A stretch of DNA of 44,644 nucleotides from Campylobacter sp. US33a (lineage in GTDB: Bacteria > Campylobacterota > Campylobacteria > Campylobacterales > Campylobacteraceae): assembly GCF_004378855.1 (NCBI RefSeq), contig NZ_RYYL01000011.1, positions 1-44,644 of the forward strand, given 5' to 3'. Below are positions 12,601 through 21,209 of the stretch, in pieces. The notes under the pieces were generated by a model, which was not told where the DNA came from, made no database searches, and was given only the letters and a program-made list of their open reading frames with translations. The stretch's first letter is position 1. Every line of letters starts with the position of its first letter. A program made the position numbers and the translations under genes.

Positions 12601-15600
12601 GACCATAAGCACCGTTATTTACTTTTTTGATATCAATATCAGAATTTTCTATAGAAATTTTAGTTCCAAGATTATCACCGTTATTGGTATCTGTTGCGGT
12701 GATTCTCAAAGTGCCTTTTGTCATATCAATATCAGCATTTGAAATTTCAATCACATTATTTGAGTTAATATCGGCTAAATTTCCATTGAAATTCAAATCC
12801 ATTTTAGTACTACCACCTTTGATTTGCACCACATTGCTTCCACTAAGTTTAACATCACCACCACTTGTTATGGACTTAATGCCATCAAGGATTAAAGAAG
12901 TTGCGATGAAACTTAAAGTTGCACCACTTGTAAATTCGGTTTTATCACCGCTTGCATAAATTTTATTTGCTTTGAAATTTAAAGCCTTAGACGCGTTAAT
13001 GATAGAATTTGAGATATCAAGAGCTTTCAAACTATCATCACTGGCAATACCTTTTATTGTAATATCGCCATTTGTGGCTTTAAGATTTGAGCCACTTATA
13101 CTGATGTAATTGTTACTTAAAAGCGTCAAAGAAGTAAGCTCTAATACACTATCAGTAATTTTAAGACTATCAGCTGCTTTTAGAGTGATATTGCCTTTTA
13201 GAGCATCTTTGGTTAAATTGCTTAAGGCAAGATTGAAATTCGCATCAATAGAAACACTATTTGCTCCATCAAGTTTAGTTTTATCACCACTAATATTAAT
13301 AGTATCTGCGCCTATATTTATTTTACCGTTTTCGCCAGAACCTGAGGCTGTTAATGTGCTGTCTTTAATATCTACTTTTGTGCTTGTTTGTTGTCCTTCG
13401 CCCTTAGTGGCACTAATGTTGATATTACCTTCATTAGTAGTTAAACTTGCATTAGCTATGGAAATAACATTATTTGAGATGAAATCGATATTTTTAGCAC
13501 TAAAAATTCCACCTGTGATATCGATATAATTACTTCCCGTAAATTTAAGCGCTTCGCTGATAGTGAAAGTGCCACTTTTTACATTTAATACATAAGCGTT
13601 AGCATCAAGGTTTTTAGCTTTTAAGGTTGCGTTTGCAAAGTCGATAAATTTAGCATCTAAGTCTAGGTTGGCATTCTCTGCGTTGATAGTTCCACCGCTT
13701 ATGTTAATATAAACATTATCCGCACCGTTTGCATTTTTCATTGTTAAGGTATTGCCCACATTGATAGTGCCGCCGCTGATTTCGATGATATTTGAGCCGA
13801 TTAGATTTGCTGTGCCAGTAGTGATGGTTCCACCGCTGATTTTCAAAAGCTCGCTCGCGCTAAGATCAAGTAAATTTGCGCTGATTTCTGCGCCATTTGC
13901 AATAGCAATTTGTCTTGCATATGCATCAAGATCGGCTGTGCTGATAGTACCACCGTTGATTTCGATTTTATCAATTTGATTTGCACCATCGCCAAATTTA
14001 ATGCTTCCTGCACTGCCATCATTAGCCGCGCCAGTTTTTAGCTCGCCATTGTCTATTTTTACATAAACATTACTTGCGCCATCTGCTTTGCCAAAATTAA
14101 TGCTATTATCCGCATAAATTTTGCCATTTTCTAAAACAATAGCGCCGCCTTTTAAATTTACATTTTCAGCGTCAAGTAAAGTTTCTGCATCTTTTATGCT
14201 AATGCCAGCTTCTTTTGCACTTAAAGTTAAGTCTTTTAGGGCTTTAAGCTGTGAGCCACCGCTTATTACGATTTTTTTGCTTGCGTTTAATAAGACATTG
14301 TAAGCTGCGTCTAATACGGATTTATTTTCGACATTGATTTGATCAAAGCCTTGTATGTTGATATTGCCTGTTTTGCCATCGTTTGCATTATTTGAATTTG
14401 CGTCTAATTTCGCGTCATTTAAAACGATTTTTGTGCCGAATTGATCTTGTGAATTTTTATCTTCGCCTGTGATGTTGATATTTCCAGCACTAGCTGTTAA
14501 ATCTACCTTTGTGATTTCAACCAAGTTATTGGCCATGATATTGATATTTAAGCCCTCGATGAGAGTTCTAACTGTGTTGCCTGTGATTTTTAGGTGATTG
14601 CTAGCGTTTAGGTTTATATCGCCAGCTGTGGATTTGATTTGCTTGATATTTTCTGCGATGATTTGTTGTGCTGTTAAATCTATAGCATTTTGCGCGTTAA
14701 GCTCGGTTGTTGCACCGCTTAAATTGATCGCATCAGCTTTTAAATTTAGTGTGTCACTTGAGCTAAGAATAGAATCTGTGATTTTAATGCTTGCACCAAA
14801 TTCATCACTTGGATTTGCATCCGTAGCTGTGATTTTAAAGGCTCCGCCTGTTGTTTTTAAATTTGAGCTTGCAATTTCGATTAAATTATTTGAAGCAAGA
14901 GTTAGGCTTGTAAAGCTTAGCGTGCTGCCTGTGATGCCAAGGTATTTTTTACCTGTGAGTGAAACTGCGCCGCTGATATTAAAATTCGCATTCGCATCGC
15001 CGTTTGTAAGGTTTGCAAGAGTTAAATTATCCGCTGTGGCATCTAGGCTTGTGCCTTTGATTTTAGCGTTGTCTATGCTGATGACTTTTGAGTCAAGATC
15101 GATATTATCATGAGAACTTAAAGTCGCATTTTTAATATTTAGATTATTTGTCGCATTTAAAACGATAGCACCAGTATTTGAAGTCAGTGTGCCACCGCTG
15201 ATATCGATAAGATTGCCAGATAATAAATTTAAATTTCCACCGATTAGTGAGCCTGCTTTGATTTGGATATTATCGCTTGCGTTGATTTTTAGCTCGCCTG
15301 TAGCAGTTAAAGTCGCGCTACCATTTAAAAGCATAGCTGCCACTGCAAAATCAATACTTGCACCACTTAAATTTGCATTTGTGATATTAACTGTATTTGC
15401 GTCAAGATCGATTACTCCATCACTTGTGATAGAACCACCGATTAAGTTGATAGCTAATTTACTTATGTCACCATTTGTCGCGCCAAATTGCACACTACCT
15501 GCATCGATAGCGCCACCTTCGATATTGATCAAATTATCACTTAAGAATTTCAAAGCTCCGCTTGCTGTGATACTTGTAGTGTCACCTTTGATTTCTACAC

Positions 15601-18600
15601 CTTTAATGCCTTTTAGAATTATATTGTTGGCATTAAATTTTCCGCCACTTATACGGATAAGATTAGTCGCGTTAAGGTTAATGTCACCCCCAGCTTTAAT
15701 AACAGGATCTTTACTTTCTGCCTTAGCACCTTCGTCTGTATTTACTTCATCTTTTGAGATATTGATTTGCTCGGCGTTAAAAGTAATATTGGTTTTTGCA
15801 TCAAGCTCTGCACCATTTGTGATATCGATAACTTTTGCATTGCCACTCTCTCCATTGCCAAGTAAAATGTCACCGGTTTTAGCTGTGAATTTTCCACCTG
15901 CAATATCGATCCAATTTGCTGAACTTAAAACCAAAGAATTTGCATTTAAGATAGAATCAGTGATTCTTAAAAGCATAGAGCCATCAAGCCCTATTTTGCC
16001 ACCGGCGCTTAAATTTGCATTTTCGATGAAAATTTCTTTTATGCCATCTGTTGTGATATTTCCACCTGCTGTGATGGTTGTATCTTTGCCATTTGCTTCA
16101 TCTGGACTACCTTCTAAGCCTGTTTGCTTACCTTTGATGATTAAGTAAGTTGCTGCAAAGCTTATATCGCCAGTTGCGTTGATAGTTGAATTTACTATGC
16201 TGATTTTTGTATCATGCTGATCATTTGTGGCGCTAAAACTGATATTTCCATTACCTGTGATGGTTGAGTTTTGCATTTCAATGAAATTATTCGAGATGAA
16301 ATTAACATTTAAACCTTGAATCGTTGAGTTAAAAATACCCAAATAATTTGTTCCGATTAGATTAATATCTTTATTTCCTATATGATTAGATCCATCAAGC
16401 TTATTATAAACAAGACTTTCGCTTCCGCCAATATTCAATTGTCCATCGCCATCTATGTCGGTGTGTGGATCATCAATTTTTAAATCTGGCGCTATGATAT
16501 CAATATCTGTATTCGCCCCTTCATCTCCACCTTTTTTAGTTGTAAAATAATTATTATCTCCACTAATATTAACTTTATTTAAACCCGTGATATTAATGCC
16601 ACCACCTGTAGCTGTTAATTTCATATTGCTAATATCAATAACATTACTACCCAAAAAGTCTAATGTTTTACCTGTGATGGAACCGCCTGTTAAATTAATA
16701 TGATTATTCGCACTTATATCCACTGCACCGCTAGCAAGAATTTCACCACCGCTCATATAAAACTGCACGCCATTTGATATAAATGCTCCGCTTGCTGTGA
16801 GTGTTCCGTTTTGAATATCGACTTTATCGACTGCAAAACTGATATTGCCATTATCGCCGTTTGTAGTGATATTAGTATTGCCTCTTATGGTTGCCACGAC
16901 GCCAAGTTTTTGATTTTCTTCTTTGCCATTAATCAAACCTGAATCTGGATCAATCTTTGCAAAAGATACATTGCCAGTTGCACTTAAATTCGCATTATTT
17001 AAATCAATCAAATTTGCACTAAGTAGGCTTAAATTTCCTTGCATACTAAGGGTTGCGCCTTCGATATAAAGTTTAGCAATGGCTTTTAAAGTGGCATTTT
17101 TAGCACTAATGTTTTTACTGTCTTTGAGTTCAAGAATATTATTTGCACTAAGGCTTAATTGCGTTGCTGTTAGTTTGGTATTTGTGCCTTGTATTTTTAC
17201 ATTATAACCTTGTATGTCAATGTTGTTACCGCTTAGCTCACTAGCATCTGAAATTTCGATGATACCGCCTTCTTTGTATTTTTCACCCTCTTTAAGCTCT
17301 GTTGCCTTGAGTTTTAAATCGCCAGTGCCGGCATTAAGAGTTGCTGTTTGAATTTGTATGTTTTTGGATTCAAAACTGATACCATTAGCCGTAAGTGTTG
17401 TTCTAGAAGAATCTTTTTGTCCTACAATAATGCCTTTATCAGCCTTAAATGTGATACCGCCTTGTGTGGTTAGAGTTGCGTTTTTAAAAGTGATATTGGT
17501 TTTTGCAGTGAATTTCACATTACCTTTTGCATCGATAGTTCCACCTTGGATATCAATTTCGCCACTTGTGATAGTAAAATCATTTATTTTTAGCGTGCCA
17601 TTTGTTTGATTATAAGTAACTTTGCCACTGCTTTTTACTTCTAAAGTGGTATTATCTTTTGAAGTGGTAAAAGTTGCACCGCTGATTTTAACCTCTTTAT
17701 CGCCGTTTAAAATAAGCTTTCCATTTTCTACTTTTAGCGTACCGCCTGTGATATTAAGTAAATTTTTGGCTTCAAGATTTAAATCTTTTGCCGCATCTAG
17801 GGTACTATTACTTAGGGCAATGTCATTACCTTTGATGCTGAAAATATCATCTTTACCATTGCCAGTTGCTTTAATTGTTCCACCTTTAAGCTCTACAAGG
17901 CCGCCTTTTAGGATATCATTTTCTACATTGCCATTTGCTGCGATATCAACGCTTTTTCCACTTAGGATTCCACCCTCTATGGTAATGCGGTTATTTGCTA
18001 AGAGTTTAAGCATAGCTGTAGCTGTGATGGTACCTGCGTCGATTTTTATGCCACCATTTGCACCAAGTCCTTCAAGAGTGATATTTGCTGCATCAATAGT
18101 CGTGCTGCCACTGATAGAAATATCATTACTTGCTTTAAAACTAATGTTTGCCCCATCAATATCACCCCCACTAATGTGAATACCATCGGCATTTGCACTT
18201 AAATCGCCAGTTGCGTTTATCGTGCCACCACTGATTTTAATCTCTTGGATTGTGTCTTTGTCAAAATTATCATTGAATTTAATCGTGCCAGAACTGATTA
18301 AACTACCGCCTGAAATGTCAATCAAATTTGCACTATTTAAGATAAGGCTTGAGCCTTCAATTTTTGTGCTATCTCCTGAAATTAAAATTTTATTTTGAGC
18401 TTCAAATTTAATGCTTCCAGCCTTTAAATTCGCGTTTTTAAAATCAATAGCCCCAGCATTCACACCAAAATCTTTAGCTTTAAGCGTTCCGCCTATGACA
18501 TTGAATTGTCCTTGTGTATTTAGAGTAATATTTGAGTTTTCATCGCCTAGATTGCCATTAATTTTGATTTCTTTTTCTGCATTTAAATCAATATTACCTG

Positions 18601-21109
18601 TGATGCTTCCACTACCACTTACGCTGATTAAATTACTCGCATCTGCGTCGATTTTACCGCTTGCACTTATATTTGCACCGCCAAAATTAATATCTCTACC
18701 TATTAAAATTATATCGCTAGTCTTAGCAGTGATAGTGCCACCAAGCAAATCAATAGTTCCGCGGTTTTTACCATCGTTTGGATCGTTATCAACCGCCTTC
18801 ATAGAAATTTTACTGGCTGTAAGTGCGCCTTTTTTAACTTCTATTAAATTTCCACTTTCTAAATTTAAGTCCGTTGTACTATCAGTTCCAATTTTTACAG
18901 TATCACCATCAATGCTGATTAGCTCATCGCCTTTTAAAGTGATAGTCGTGCCTTTTAATTCTCCGCCAGTAATAGCGATTTTCTTACCTTCTAAATTTAA
19001 ATCTTTCGCACTAAGTGTGCCGCCTTTAACATTGATACGGTCAAGTAAGATTTTAAGTGTACCTTGATCGGCTGTGATAGTTGCGCCATTTTCGATATTG
19101 ACTTGGGTATTTTTTGTTGTGTTTTCGCTATTTTTAAATTCAATATTTGTTGCGTTTAAATTTGCACCTGATTTTAACTCAATTAAATTTTGAGTCAATA
19201 AAGTTAAGGTTTTAGCGTTGATGGTTGAGTTTGTAACGCCTAGATAATTTTTTCCTTCAAGTTTTAGGGTGTCATTTGATTTTAATTTTCCGCCTGTAAT
19301 GTCTAGATAATCACTGATGAGCTCTAAATTTGAAGCGGCGTTAATATTACCATTTTTGATATTAATGCGATTTGCGTTAAATTTAACACTGTTTATATTT
19401 TCATTTATATTTGTATTACCGCCATCCACTTCGATGATGGAATTTGTGTTTGATCCTTTAAATTCAAGTGTTGTTGCATCATTTCCATTAAAAGTGGTAT
19501 TTTCGATCTTAGTTTGATTTGAAGCAAAAATTGCATTTGTGCCAAGATCAAATTTTGAACCGTTTAAATGAATGTAATTGCCTGCATTCCAATCTAAATT
19601 TGAGACATTGAAATTGTAATTTTGTGCAATGATTTTATCTTTAAGATCAAAATCAAGAGTGTTGGCTTTGATAGTGTTTTGAGTTTGATTGCTGTTTTTA
19701 AACTCTGCTTGATTAGCATTAAGAGTAAAGCTGTCAAGAGTGAAGTCGCTATCTTGAATGCTTACCGTGCCGTTTTCGCTCTTAAGGCTTAATTCGCCTT
19801 TATTTTGAGCTTCGTTTTTATTAATACTTGAGTTTTTGAATAAAATATGATTTGTCGCTTCGATATCTAGCTTTGTAATGTCAAGCTCGCTATCTTCAAA
19901 GGCGATTTGATCATTTGCTTTGATGTTTGCTTCGCCTTTGCTTGTCAGTGTCGAACCTTGGCTGAATTTAATCTGATCACCATCTATATCTAAATTTGAA
20001 TTTGCTGTGAGCTTAGAATTTGTGATATCGATAAGAGATTTATCGCCATTTGCTTGTAGTTTTAAATTTGAAGCTGTGAAGCTGGTGTCATCAAGGTTGA
20101 TATAATTGCTTTGTAAAAGGGCAAGATTTGTGGCATTGAAATTTGAGTTTGAAAATTCTAGGGCATTAGTGCCTTGTAAAGTCATATCGGTGGCACTTAG
20201 GGTTGATCCTAGTGATTTGATTTTATTTGTGGCATTGAAATTTATAGTTTTTGCATTAAGTGTGGCTTCATCAAGATTAATTTGCTCAGCATTTGCATTT
20301 AATTCAGCATTTTGTAAATCTAAATTTGCATTATTAAAATAAAGGATTTTAGTGCTTAGATCCATTTTTGTAAGATCGTTGATTTGGATGTTGCCAATTT
20401 TAATCTCGCCGGTAACTGCTTGATCCTTTGGTGTGGTGTTAAGATTTATAGTATTTGCACTGATAGTTCCGCCTAAAAGTTCGATGGATTGAGCTTGTGC
20501 GTCAAAACTACCTAACTGACCGTTATTATCCTTAAGATTGATGTTAATACCGTCTTTAAGTACGATTTTATTGCCCACAAGTTGAAGGTTACTAACATTT
20601 AAAATCGCATCACCTTGTATAGTGATAGTGCCTTTTTGAGCCGGAGAAAAAACCGGAGAGAATTTACCACTTGTTGCAAATTCTTTGATTTGTGCTTCAT
20701 TCATCGCTCCAGTTGAAATACCAAATTTCCCCGTATTAATCACTGCACCATTGCCAATAATTGTTCCATTTGGATTAACTAAGAAAATATCATGACCATT
20801 TCCGTTTAATTGACCATAAATCTGAGATGCGTTTTTGCTATAGTCAAGATTTAAGAATTTGTGGTGTCCTTGTCCACTAAAATTAACGCTTTCATCTTTG
20901 CCAATGTTAAAACCACCACCCCAGTTGATGACATGGTTACCATTGTTACCATTGCCGTGGATATTCATATTTCCACCACCACTAGTGATGCTTCCACCAC
21001 CTTGAACGAAATTTCCCCCTTGAGGTAAAGCAATCGCTTGATTATAAAGCATAGAGCTTGCCACAAAGCTCAAAACCAAGTGCTTTCTTAAACTCATTTT
21101 CTTTGCCAT
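635..21109 (-). CDS. Giant two-partner-secretion exoprotein (filamentous haemagglutinin/TpsA type), 6824 aa
   Basis: A secreted surface adhesin of the TpsA class, roughly 700 kDa. A Sec signal (residues 1-27: basic start, hydrophobic core, AIA before LPQGG) leads into a TPS/haemagglutination-activity domain with the NPNG motif at 112-115, which TpsB partners recognise. From about 200 to 5650 it is short beta-helix repeats of the style ISGGTITA / LxAxNLIxI. Residues about 5745-6000 are GLUG-like (GIVGQTYG, GLLVGKAD). About 6127-6537 is a linker rich in Asp, Thr, Gly and Pro. The last 290 residues are helical and end CIVSDNAKAMNPC plus five residues. I saw no other Cys. The start is supported by AAAGG 8 nt upstream; palindromes about 100 nt upstream may be operators. 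The frame is uninterrupted. No TpsB (POTRA plus beta-barrel) gene is in the window. Target and role (adhesion, aggregation or contact inhibition) are unknown. Confidence 0.9.
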   Translation of the reverse strand: MAKKMSLRKHLVLSFVASSMLYNQAIALPQGGNFVQGGGSITSGGGNMNIHGNGNNGNHVINWGGGFNIGKDESVNFSGQGHHKFLNLDYSKNASQIYGQLNGNGHDIFLVNPNGTIIGNGAVINTGKFGISTGAMNEAQIKEFATSGKFSPVFSPAQKGTITIQGDAILNVSNLQLVGNKIVLKDGININLKDNNGQLGSFDAQAQSIELLGGTISANTINLNTTPKDQAVTGEIKIGNIQINDLTKMDLSTKILYFNNANLDLQNAELNANAEQINLDEATLNAKTINFNATNKIKSLGSTLSATDMTLQGTNALEFSNSNFNATNLALLQSNYINLDDTSFTASNLKLQANGDKSLIDITNSKLTANSNLDIDGDQIKFSQGSTLTSKGEANIKANDQIAFEDSELDITKLDIEATNHILFKNSSINKNEAQNKGELSLKSENGTVSIQDSDFTLDSFTLNANQAEFKNSNQTQNTIKANTLDFDLKDKIIAQNYNFNVSNLDWNAGNYIHLNGSKFDLGTNAIFASNQTKIENTTFNGNDATTLEFKGSNTNSIIEVDGGNTNINENINSVKFNANRINIKNGNINAASNLELISDYLDITGGKLKSNDTLKLEGKNYLGVTNSTINAKTLTLLTQNLIELKSGANLNATNIEFKNSENTTKNTQVNIENGATITADQGTLKILLDRINVKGGTLSAKDLNLEGKKIAITGGELKGTTITLKGDELISIDGDTVKIGTDSTTDLNLESGNLIEVKKGALTASKISMKAVDNDPNDGKNRGTIDLLGGTITAKTSDIILIGRDINFGGANISASGKIDADASNLISVSGSGSITGNIDLNAEKEIKINGNLGDENSNITLNTQGQFNVIGGTLKAKDFGVNAGAIDFKNANLKAGSIKFEAQNKILISGDSTKIEGSSLILNSANLIDISGGSLISSGTIKFNDNFDKDTIQEIKISGGTINATGDLSANADGIHISGGDIDGANISFKASNDISISGSTTIDAANITLEGLGANGGIKIDAGTITATAMLKLLANNRITIEGGILSGKSVDIAANGNVENDILKGGLVELKGGTIKATGNGKDDIFSIKGNDIALSNSTLDAAKDLNLEAKNLLNITGGTLKVENGKLILNGDKEVKISGATFTTSKDNTTLEVKSSGKVTYNQTNGTLKINDFTITSGEIDIQGGTIDAKGNVKFTAKTNITFKNATLTTQGGITFKADKGIIVGQKDSSRTTLTANGISFESKNIQIQTATLNAGTGDLKLKATELKEGEKYKEGGIIEISDASELSGNNIDIQGYNVKIQGTNTKLTATQLSLSANNILELKDSKNISAKNATLKAIAKLYIEGATLSMQGNLSLLSANLIDLNNANLSATGNVSFAKIDPDSGLINGKEENQKLGVVATIRGNTNITTNGDNGNISFAVDKVDIQNGTLTASGAFISNGVQFYMSGGEILASGAVDISANNHINLTGGSITGKTLDFLGSNVIDISNMKLTATGGGINITGLNKVNISGDNNYFTTKKGGDEGANTDIDIIAPDLKIDDPHTDIDGDGQLNIGGSESLVYNKLDGSNHIGNKDINLIGTNYLGIFNSTIQGLNVNFISNNFIEMQNSTITGNGNISFSATNDQHDTKISIVNSTINATGDISFAATYLIIKGKQTGLEGSPDEANGKDTTITAGGNITTDGIKEIFIENANLSAGGKIGLDGSMLLRITDSILNANSLVLSSANWIDIAGGKFTAKTGDILLGNGESGNAKVIDITNGAELDAKTNITFNAEQINISKDEVNTDEGAKAESKDPVIKAGGDINLNATNLIRISGGKFNANNIILKGIKGVEIKGDTTSITASGALKFLSDNLINIEGGAIDAGSVQFGATNGDISKLAINLIGGSITSDGVIDLDANTVNITNANLSGASIDFAVAAMLLNGSATLTATGELKINASDNIQIKAGSLIGGNLNLLSGNLIDISGGTLTSNTGAIVLNATNNLNIKNATLSSHDNIDLDSKVISIDNAKIKGTSLDATADNLTLANLTNGDANANFNISGAVSLTGKKYLGITGSTLSFTSLTLASNNLIEIASSNLKTTGGAFKITATDANPSDEFGASIKITDSILSSSDTLNLKADAINLSGATTELNAQNAIDLTAQQIIAENIKQIKSTAGDINLNASNHLKITGNTVRTLIEGLNINIMANNLVEITKVDLTASAGNINITGEDKNSQDQFGTKIVLNDAKLDANSNNANDGKTGNINIQGFDQINVENKSVLDAAYNVLLNASKKIVISGGSQLKALKDLTLSAKEAGISIKDAETLLDAENVNLKGGAIVLENGKIYADNSINFGKADGASNVYVKIDNGELKTGAANDGSAGSIKFGDGANQIDKIEINGGTISTADLDAYARQIAIANGAEISANLLDLSASELLKISGGTITTGTANLIGSNIIEISGGTINVGNTLTMKNANGADNVYINISGGTINAENANLDLDAKFIDFANATLKAKNLDANAYVLNVKSGTFTISEALKFTGSNYIDITGGIFSAKNIDFISNNVISIANASLTTNEGNINISATKGEGQQTSTKVDIKDSTLTASGSGENGKINIGADTINISGDKTKLDGANSVSIDANFNLALSNLTKDALKGNITLKAADSLKITDSVLELTSLTLLSNNYISISGSNLKATNGDITIKGIASDDSLKALDISNSIINASKALNFKANKIYASGDKTEFTSGATLSFIATSLILDGIKSITSGGDVKLSGSNVVQIKGGSTKMDLNFNGNLADINSNNVIEISNADIDMTKGTLRITATDTNNGDNLGTKISIENSDIDIKKVNNGAYGHIEIGADQINVKNSTLNADNKVQLVANTKLVLDTITANAGLNMIFKGLSGGISVNNSTLSSTGDMEFASNGYTELKGGTKLKSDAMIKFYDTTGQTSALVLDGVTISGKSEGKKPSIEFANDSTKITGGSIDAKQIDTKFTARFELLNSAAITAEILNLNASNYLNIANGTTLSASGAITLTAANMAVLAGQITGANISVNGGTTGTIDISGKLESTSGDLNIAGADIFIKNSAVLKAKTNLTLDAENQILIGEEATKAENQPSLSAEGSMTIDGKGQVVMYSGALNASSLAFISQNLIDLNAGTITATNGDITFTASGTSKDDPNTKTGTINLDGTTISANGENSKVKFEGEQLNINAGSVSAKSISADMENKIIAKGGKFNAGTISLDGKNALELNGGENGFKFENAKDLDLISVGKLSLANMSLNANTIDLKSNQIDINGGSITANGALNIDATAGSGNTGGKITVNGGTTFSGSTVNFSARNDINISGNSTITSKSSVQMLAGNWISLDGVTISGTSFKIAGLEGNDLNLAELKNTKINSENMQSIDLAAQSINLQGSDLKASGAIKATATGGTLIIKDTKLESTASNIALSGDKHLQVDGTSVIKGISLSFASKNWIELKGGDITATAGNITLTASGEENGQKTGTIDFSGANVTANGKAGSTKEQDTGSIYANGEQINITGGTITANVDFLVDAENIAKMTGGIVNVTRQLTLDGKNRVEVTGGELGTDINDLVFLTERHIKLGIDITTDNLTLEGEQITLTENTINADNLYLKALKQSGEANKGGIVELSNATLNISTLLDIQARNDIKFSNSNIIAQNAAVKLLAQNNNISITGGSIKSKSLVMQAKNLIDLSNTSVNVSGNDALYIGGIKGEDNKDTSAQQVNITNSDIYANNGITINASNKIKITGENTKEDYLKGNSGKITLNGGEQISISGVTVGGTGIDFKAQGSIGRIDLNNVELWAKNQTVSLQANEGININGGFIKENRGIDFDAKDIELVSTNIESTGKIDLNAQNQLIIDGTTLNAGTADIALNGNNQILVKGTSNILGHALTFLSKNLIDLQSGNITANNGDITFTASNGETGEAARGTIKFGGAVIKATGTGEGKGDIKANAEQVNITGGSVTAENFHAKGNNQVMMNGGSLDISGQLILEGTEKVSVTGDAKLGTEINDLVFLSKKYIELGIDISVANLTLRAQQIRLNGGTFNITNNFFLDAGDKYDWTDAPSEDLKGTQTIDGNQGVVKITNGAVINAGNFKVWGKNWVYVDGGSTINANSVMFDSDNLIELTNAKINATNIDFDAGKAIVVGGGSVIKGKGENEKSNIDFKAQSILLGYTLDKEKGESENEWTKFTAKQDGEGVITKIDAIDFYLNNINKTYDGLVQFGGNLQINVNRLFVNHKSSNGSNTIQNAGYVKDILIEGNANITASVQIALQASNLIKMTGGTLDATTINFMQNSDKNVKPDVEISGGTIKASELFKVNSDDIIISGGTINTKNLDFDAANVIEMSGGKITASGTAAFDAANQITLSGGTITGKTFTFNATSEKGKVVFKGNANINVETLSVNAKQIEVKDTASLSANMLELLAQNLIDITGGTIGADSDNVKLKAQKIAMSGGTIDGAKVDLIATKLFTMSAGNIYSNIINIKDNDGAQTNASTTGTVVEISGGNLGKYDKTATLNIDADKISVSGDAKTRIYSKNGTTFDAKQIAISGGVISGDNIILKGSEKVGISGNAIFRADNPVNGTLKLLSDNLIEISGGEFEIKTEINGITGTGTTADNKSSLTELIITGGAFKDQIHAYAKNINFAGGTVSFENTSASFNASNYLKFLDATINTTGTTALAFNATNSILASGASFNAEAGKGTITFQTTGENGYIGFVKSETKGSSINGFENVSLNSSKGLELKETTINTKNLKLTSKDDMSIASSTLTTDSSLKIDAGQDLAVKDSAININGGIGENDNSIKAGASILFDNSKLALNNGSKASIVAKTTFKALNSQLSVLGTSTLNANAKDIIIEGAKDGLSALLGGGSTLNLVANNVMDLKNATFKHQNSTGAGNNQFNFKANKINANTVSFAKNGDGASVADVRFTGVSEEGKNANDVINLENINVDANSNFTANAQNIDLKGNNSFAKAASLTAQNLLSIAGTLTAKDLSLNSYKELTANAATFKLSGTNNFKANFQRYTNSSFTSQDANSKANINFANLTGGNTESKIEFLTGTNFKDLNAINVDAKGILIKTGTSENQGFISGIGTIDIDASNELKIEGSNINANTINFDAKYLLINASSKLVGNTVKLNSDGYASAYLKIDNATITASDSLTLGTDNKAGSVIDILNNSSITSNKSANIYADAINLKNSQLVLSGSSYIKALSKFLASNDTAKTSIKLSGDLTIDGGREIEFNKANIEKSGDTANMWLRTTNAAGSGNNGKIKIVGSSFGSDSNALDKLHIYNASGDNAGANDLVIDGSTINAKDMIFKLANRIDIKGDSNIAGGKLVVANARDMIVDNSNLNITNIDLALSNLIEFKNTTEIIANYLKVSGKQATFDNANLKVSGATKDTDVGGIFTEQILFKNSIFTLNSGRFAFGNASTKYVKFENNKDSGKGLWVNGTNGGTLTFEGQKIDFINSQLTTNNNTQNINFNSTGDINFNNANFYANGGTTNFYIGSRNNATLNINFVNTVFEEKNGATTLLDIMAKTKDNKGGKVNLAGLKMTNELDNFKVNANWIDIANGADIKAGTVDLSTPGKIVMTGGTITANTFKTSSGAGTGMVFLRGGNLNANTITLGGKEVQILAEDKQGKGTTIHAKDGKNNVSKVTIDTTGYVNASTVFANEIYNKSGWTSMNISELMSGAWSGKQGPKMTGGAKSYLNIATNSNASSNASEWYQFVKWFNDGTSGINSYDQYNLLNDIDFGGANLTSSNSFGIINKFENQTFNGQGHTLNNFRIGDTNNRYQYGTYVGLIREAKNSTFENVQITNAQMYLSGSTITHAGLLVGKADSNSMFRNIKLDNSIVDATLNNNSSAYIGSIVGAALGGSNFEYIDANNITVKGKNNKYTYVGGIVGQTYGNANINHIYISNFKVSAESTDQNSRAFAAGFIGLIGSFDDESQFFTGTISDIVIDSGNDSYVSAKSPWYGSTGGNPNYASMFANFPSTYSRWKDYSINFNNVFINIRGNDMLSVSGGKDSSVSFFIAGDIRGMGGNWDYNNPRIKLNNTHIYVNYGGQMNNNNGVDNLLLDYNGLASKFEGSVYRNTNKDQFLNKVKSQYPSWNNGFYNPDIKGPDTPSDMVVIGDENSGINWNDSYTAGNAKDDVNDAPIGNELDDTTYNEADKITNDNTAGNTGDIIITDGGKYTGANPIDDINHDYNAGNIEDSTSTGNSGLGSINVGPINDLDNSVKDTVIDSITDNNTEVGDNNGETIGDLNDEIKDTIKGDTSTTPKDDIGNVADAGDTTIDKITDDNVDKIKGDGDFSTSTGDDVTTGDIDTSRPEYKPEGGGDTSTGKDESGKPSWDDNNNIQIPDIGTGGDVNTGGTDPIINNPDHGDNGGGNINVDVPEYKPIDDGENTKVDPIIPEDKLPIDPITPPGGSDPIWDIGNKPITGGDKGDMSGSTGAGSNESNDIEGSFADGGNVGGAENTNKDYNEINNGNNDSDIAISGDDTVNSGGEWTDKGEIEDSEYTFKANSVDEKGDVILGEGDFDSWVLNGILDEVKNKFLELGIEDLDTALKLIDSGSYAELGKLLGLNEVQTNEFAQGIDFLKAFYGENGAGSLLAGFADENLKKFDGDVKNLKDVAQNIKNDSFGNKGDDGKYSGGILGDFNEFLKNLEQFKNLSNQLNALIKDLQSGKYGEAGSAGYENAYKKYESLRTQTLSLKAQLESTSKGISDAIAKVFVDSNSHFKIIDKNNVLDTSGLDVPSYEKEQGREEPDSPNSRLFAEDKTDENQEVIDTNGGNIDETAGKQKARLCIVSDNAKAMNPCLAMGD

Positions 21110-21209
21110 ATTTCAACCTTTGATAATTTTTATTTACTTTTTAAAATTTGCAGATTTTTATAATTGATTTTAATAAATTTAATATTAAATTATATTTAAA
21201 CAATAAGTA

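Noticed and set aside
1398-20342. Many plus-strand open frames opposite the giant exoprotein, up to 319 codons (15189-16148)
   Set aside because: They are by-products of the repetitive composition of the minus-strand gene: they lack ribosome sites, share the same Ser/Pro/Leu-rich low complexity and resemble no family.
635-21109. CRISPR-like or tandem DNA repeats inside the giant gene
   Set aside because: The repetition is at protein level (beta-helix motifs) with diverged DNA; I see no identical repeats with regular unique spacers.
635-21109. Phase variation of the exoprotein by a poly-G tract
   Set aside because: No long G or C run was seen in the gene or its promoter; the longest noted is five C near 21013.
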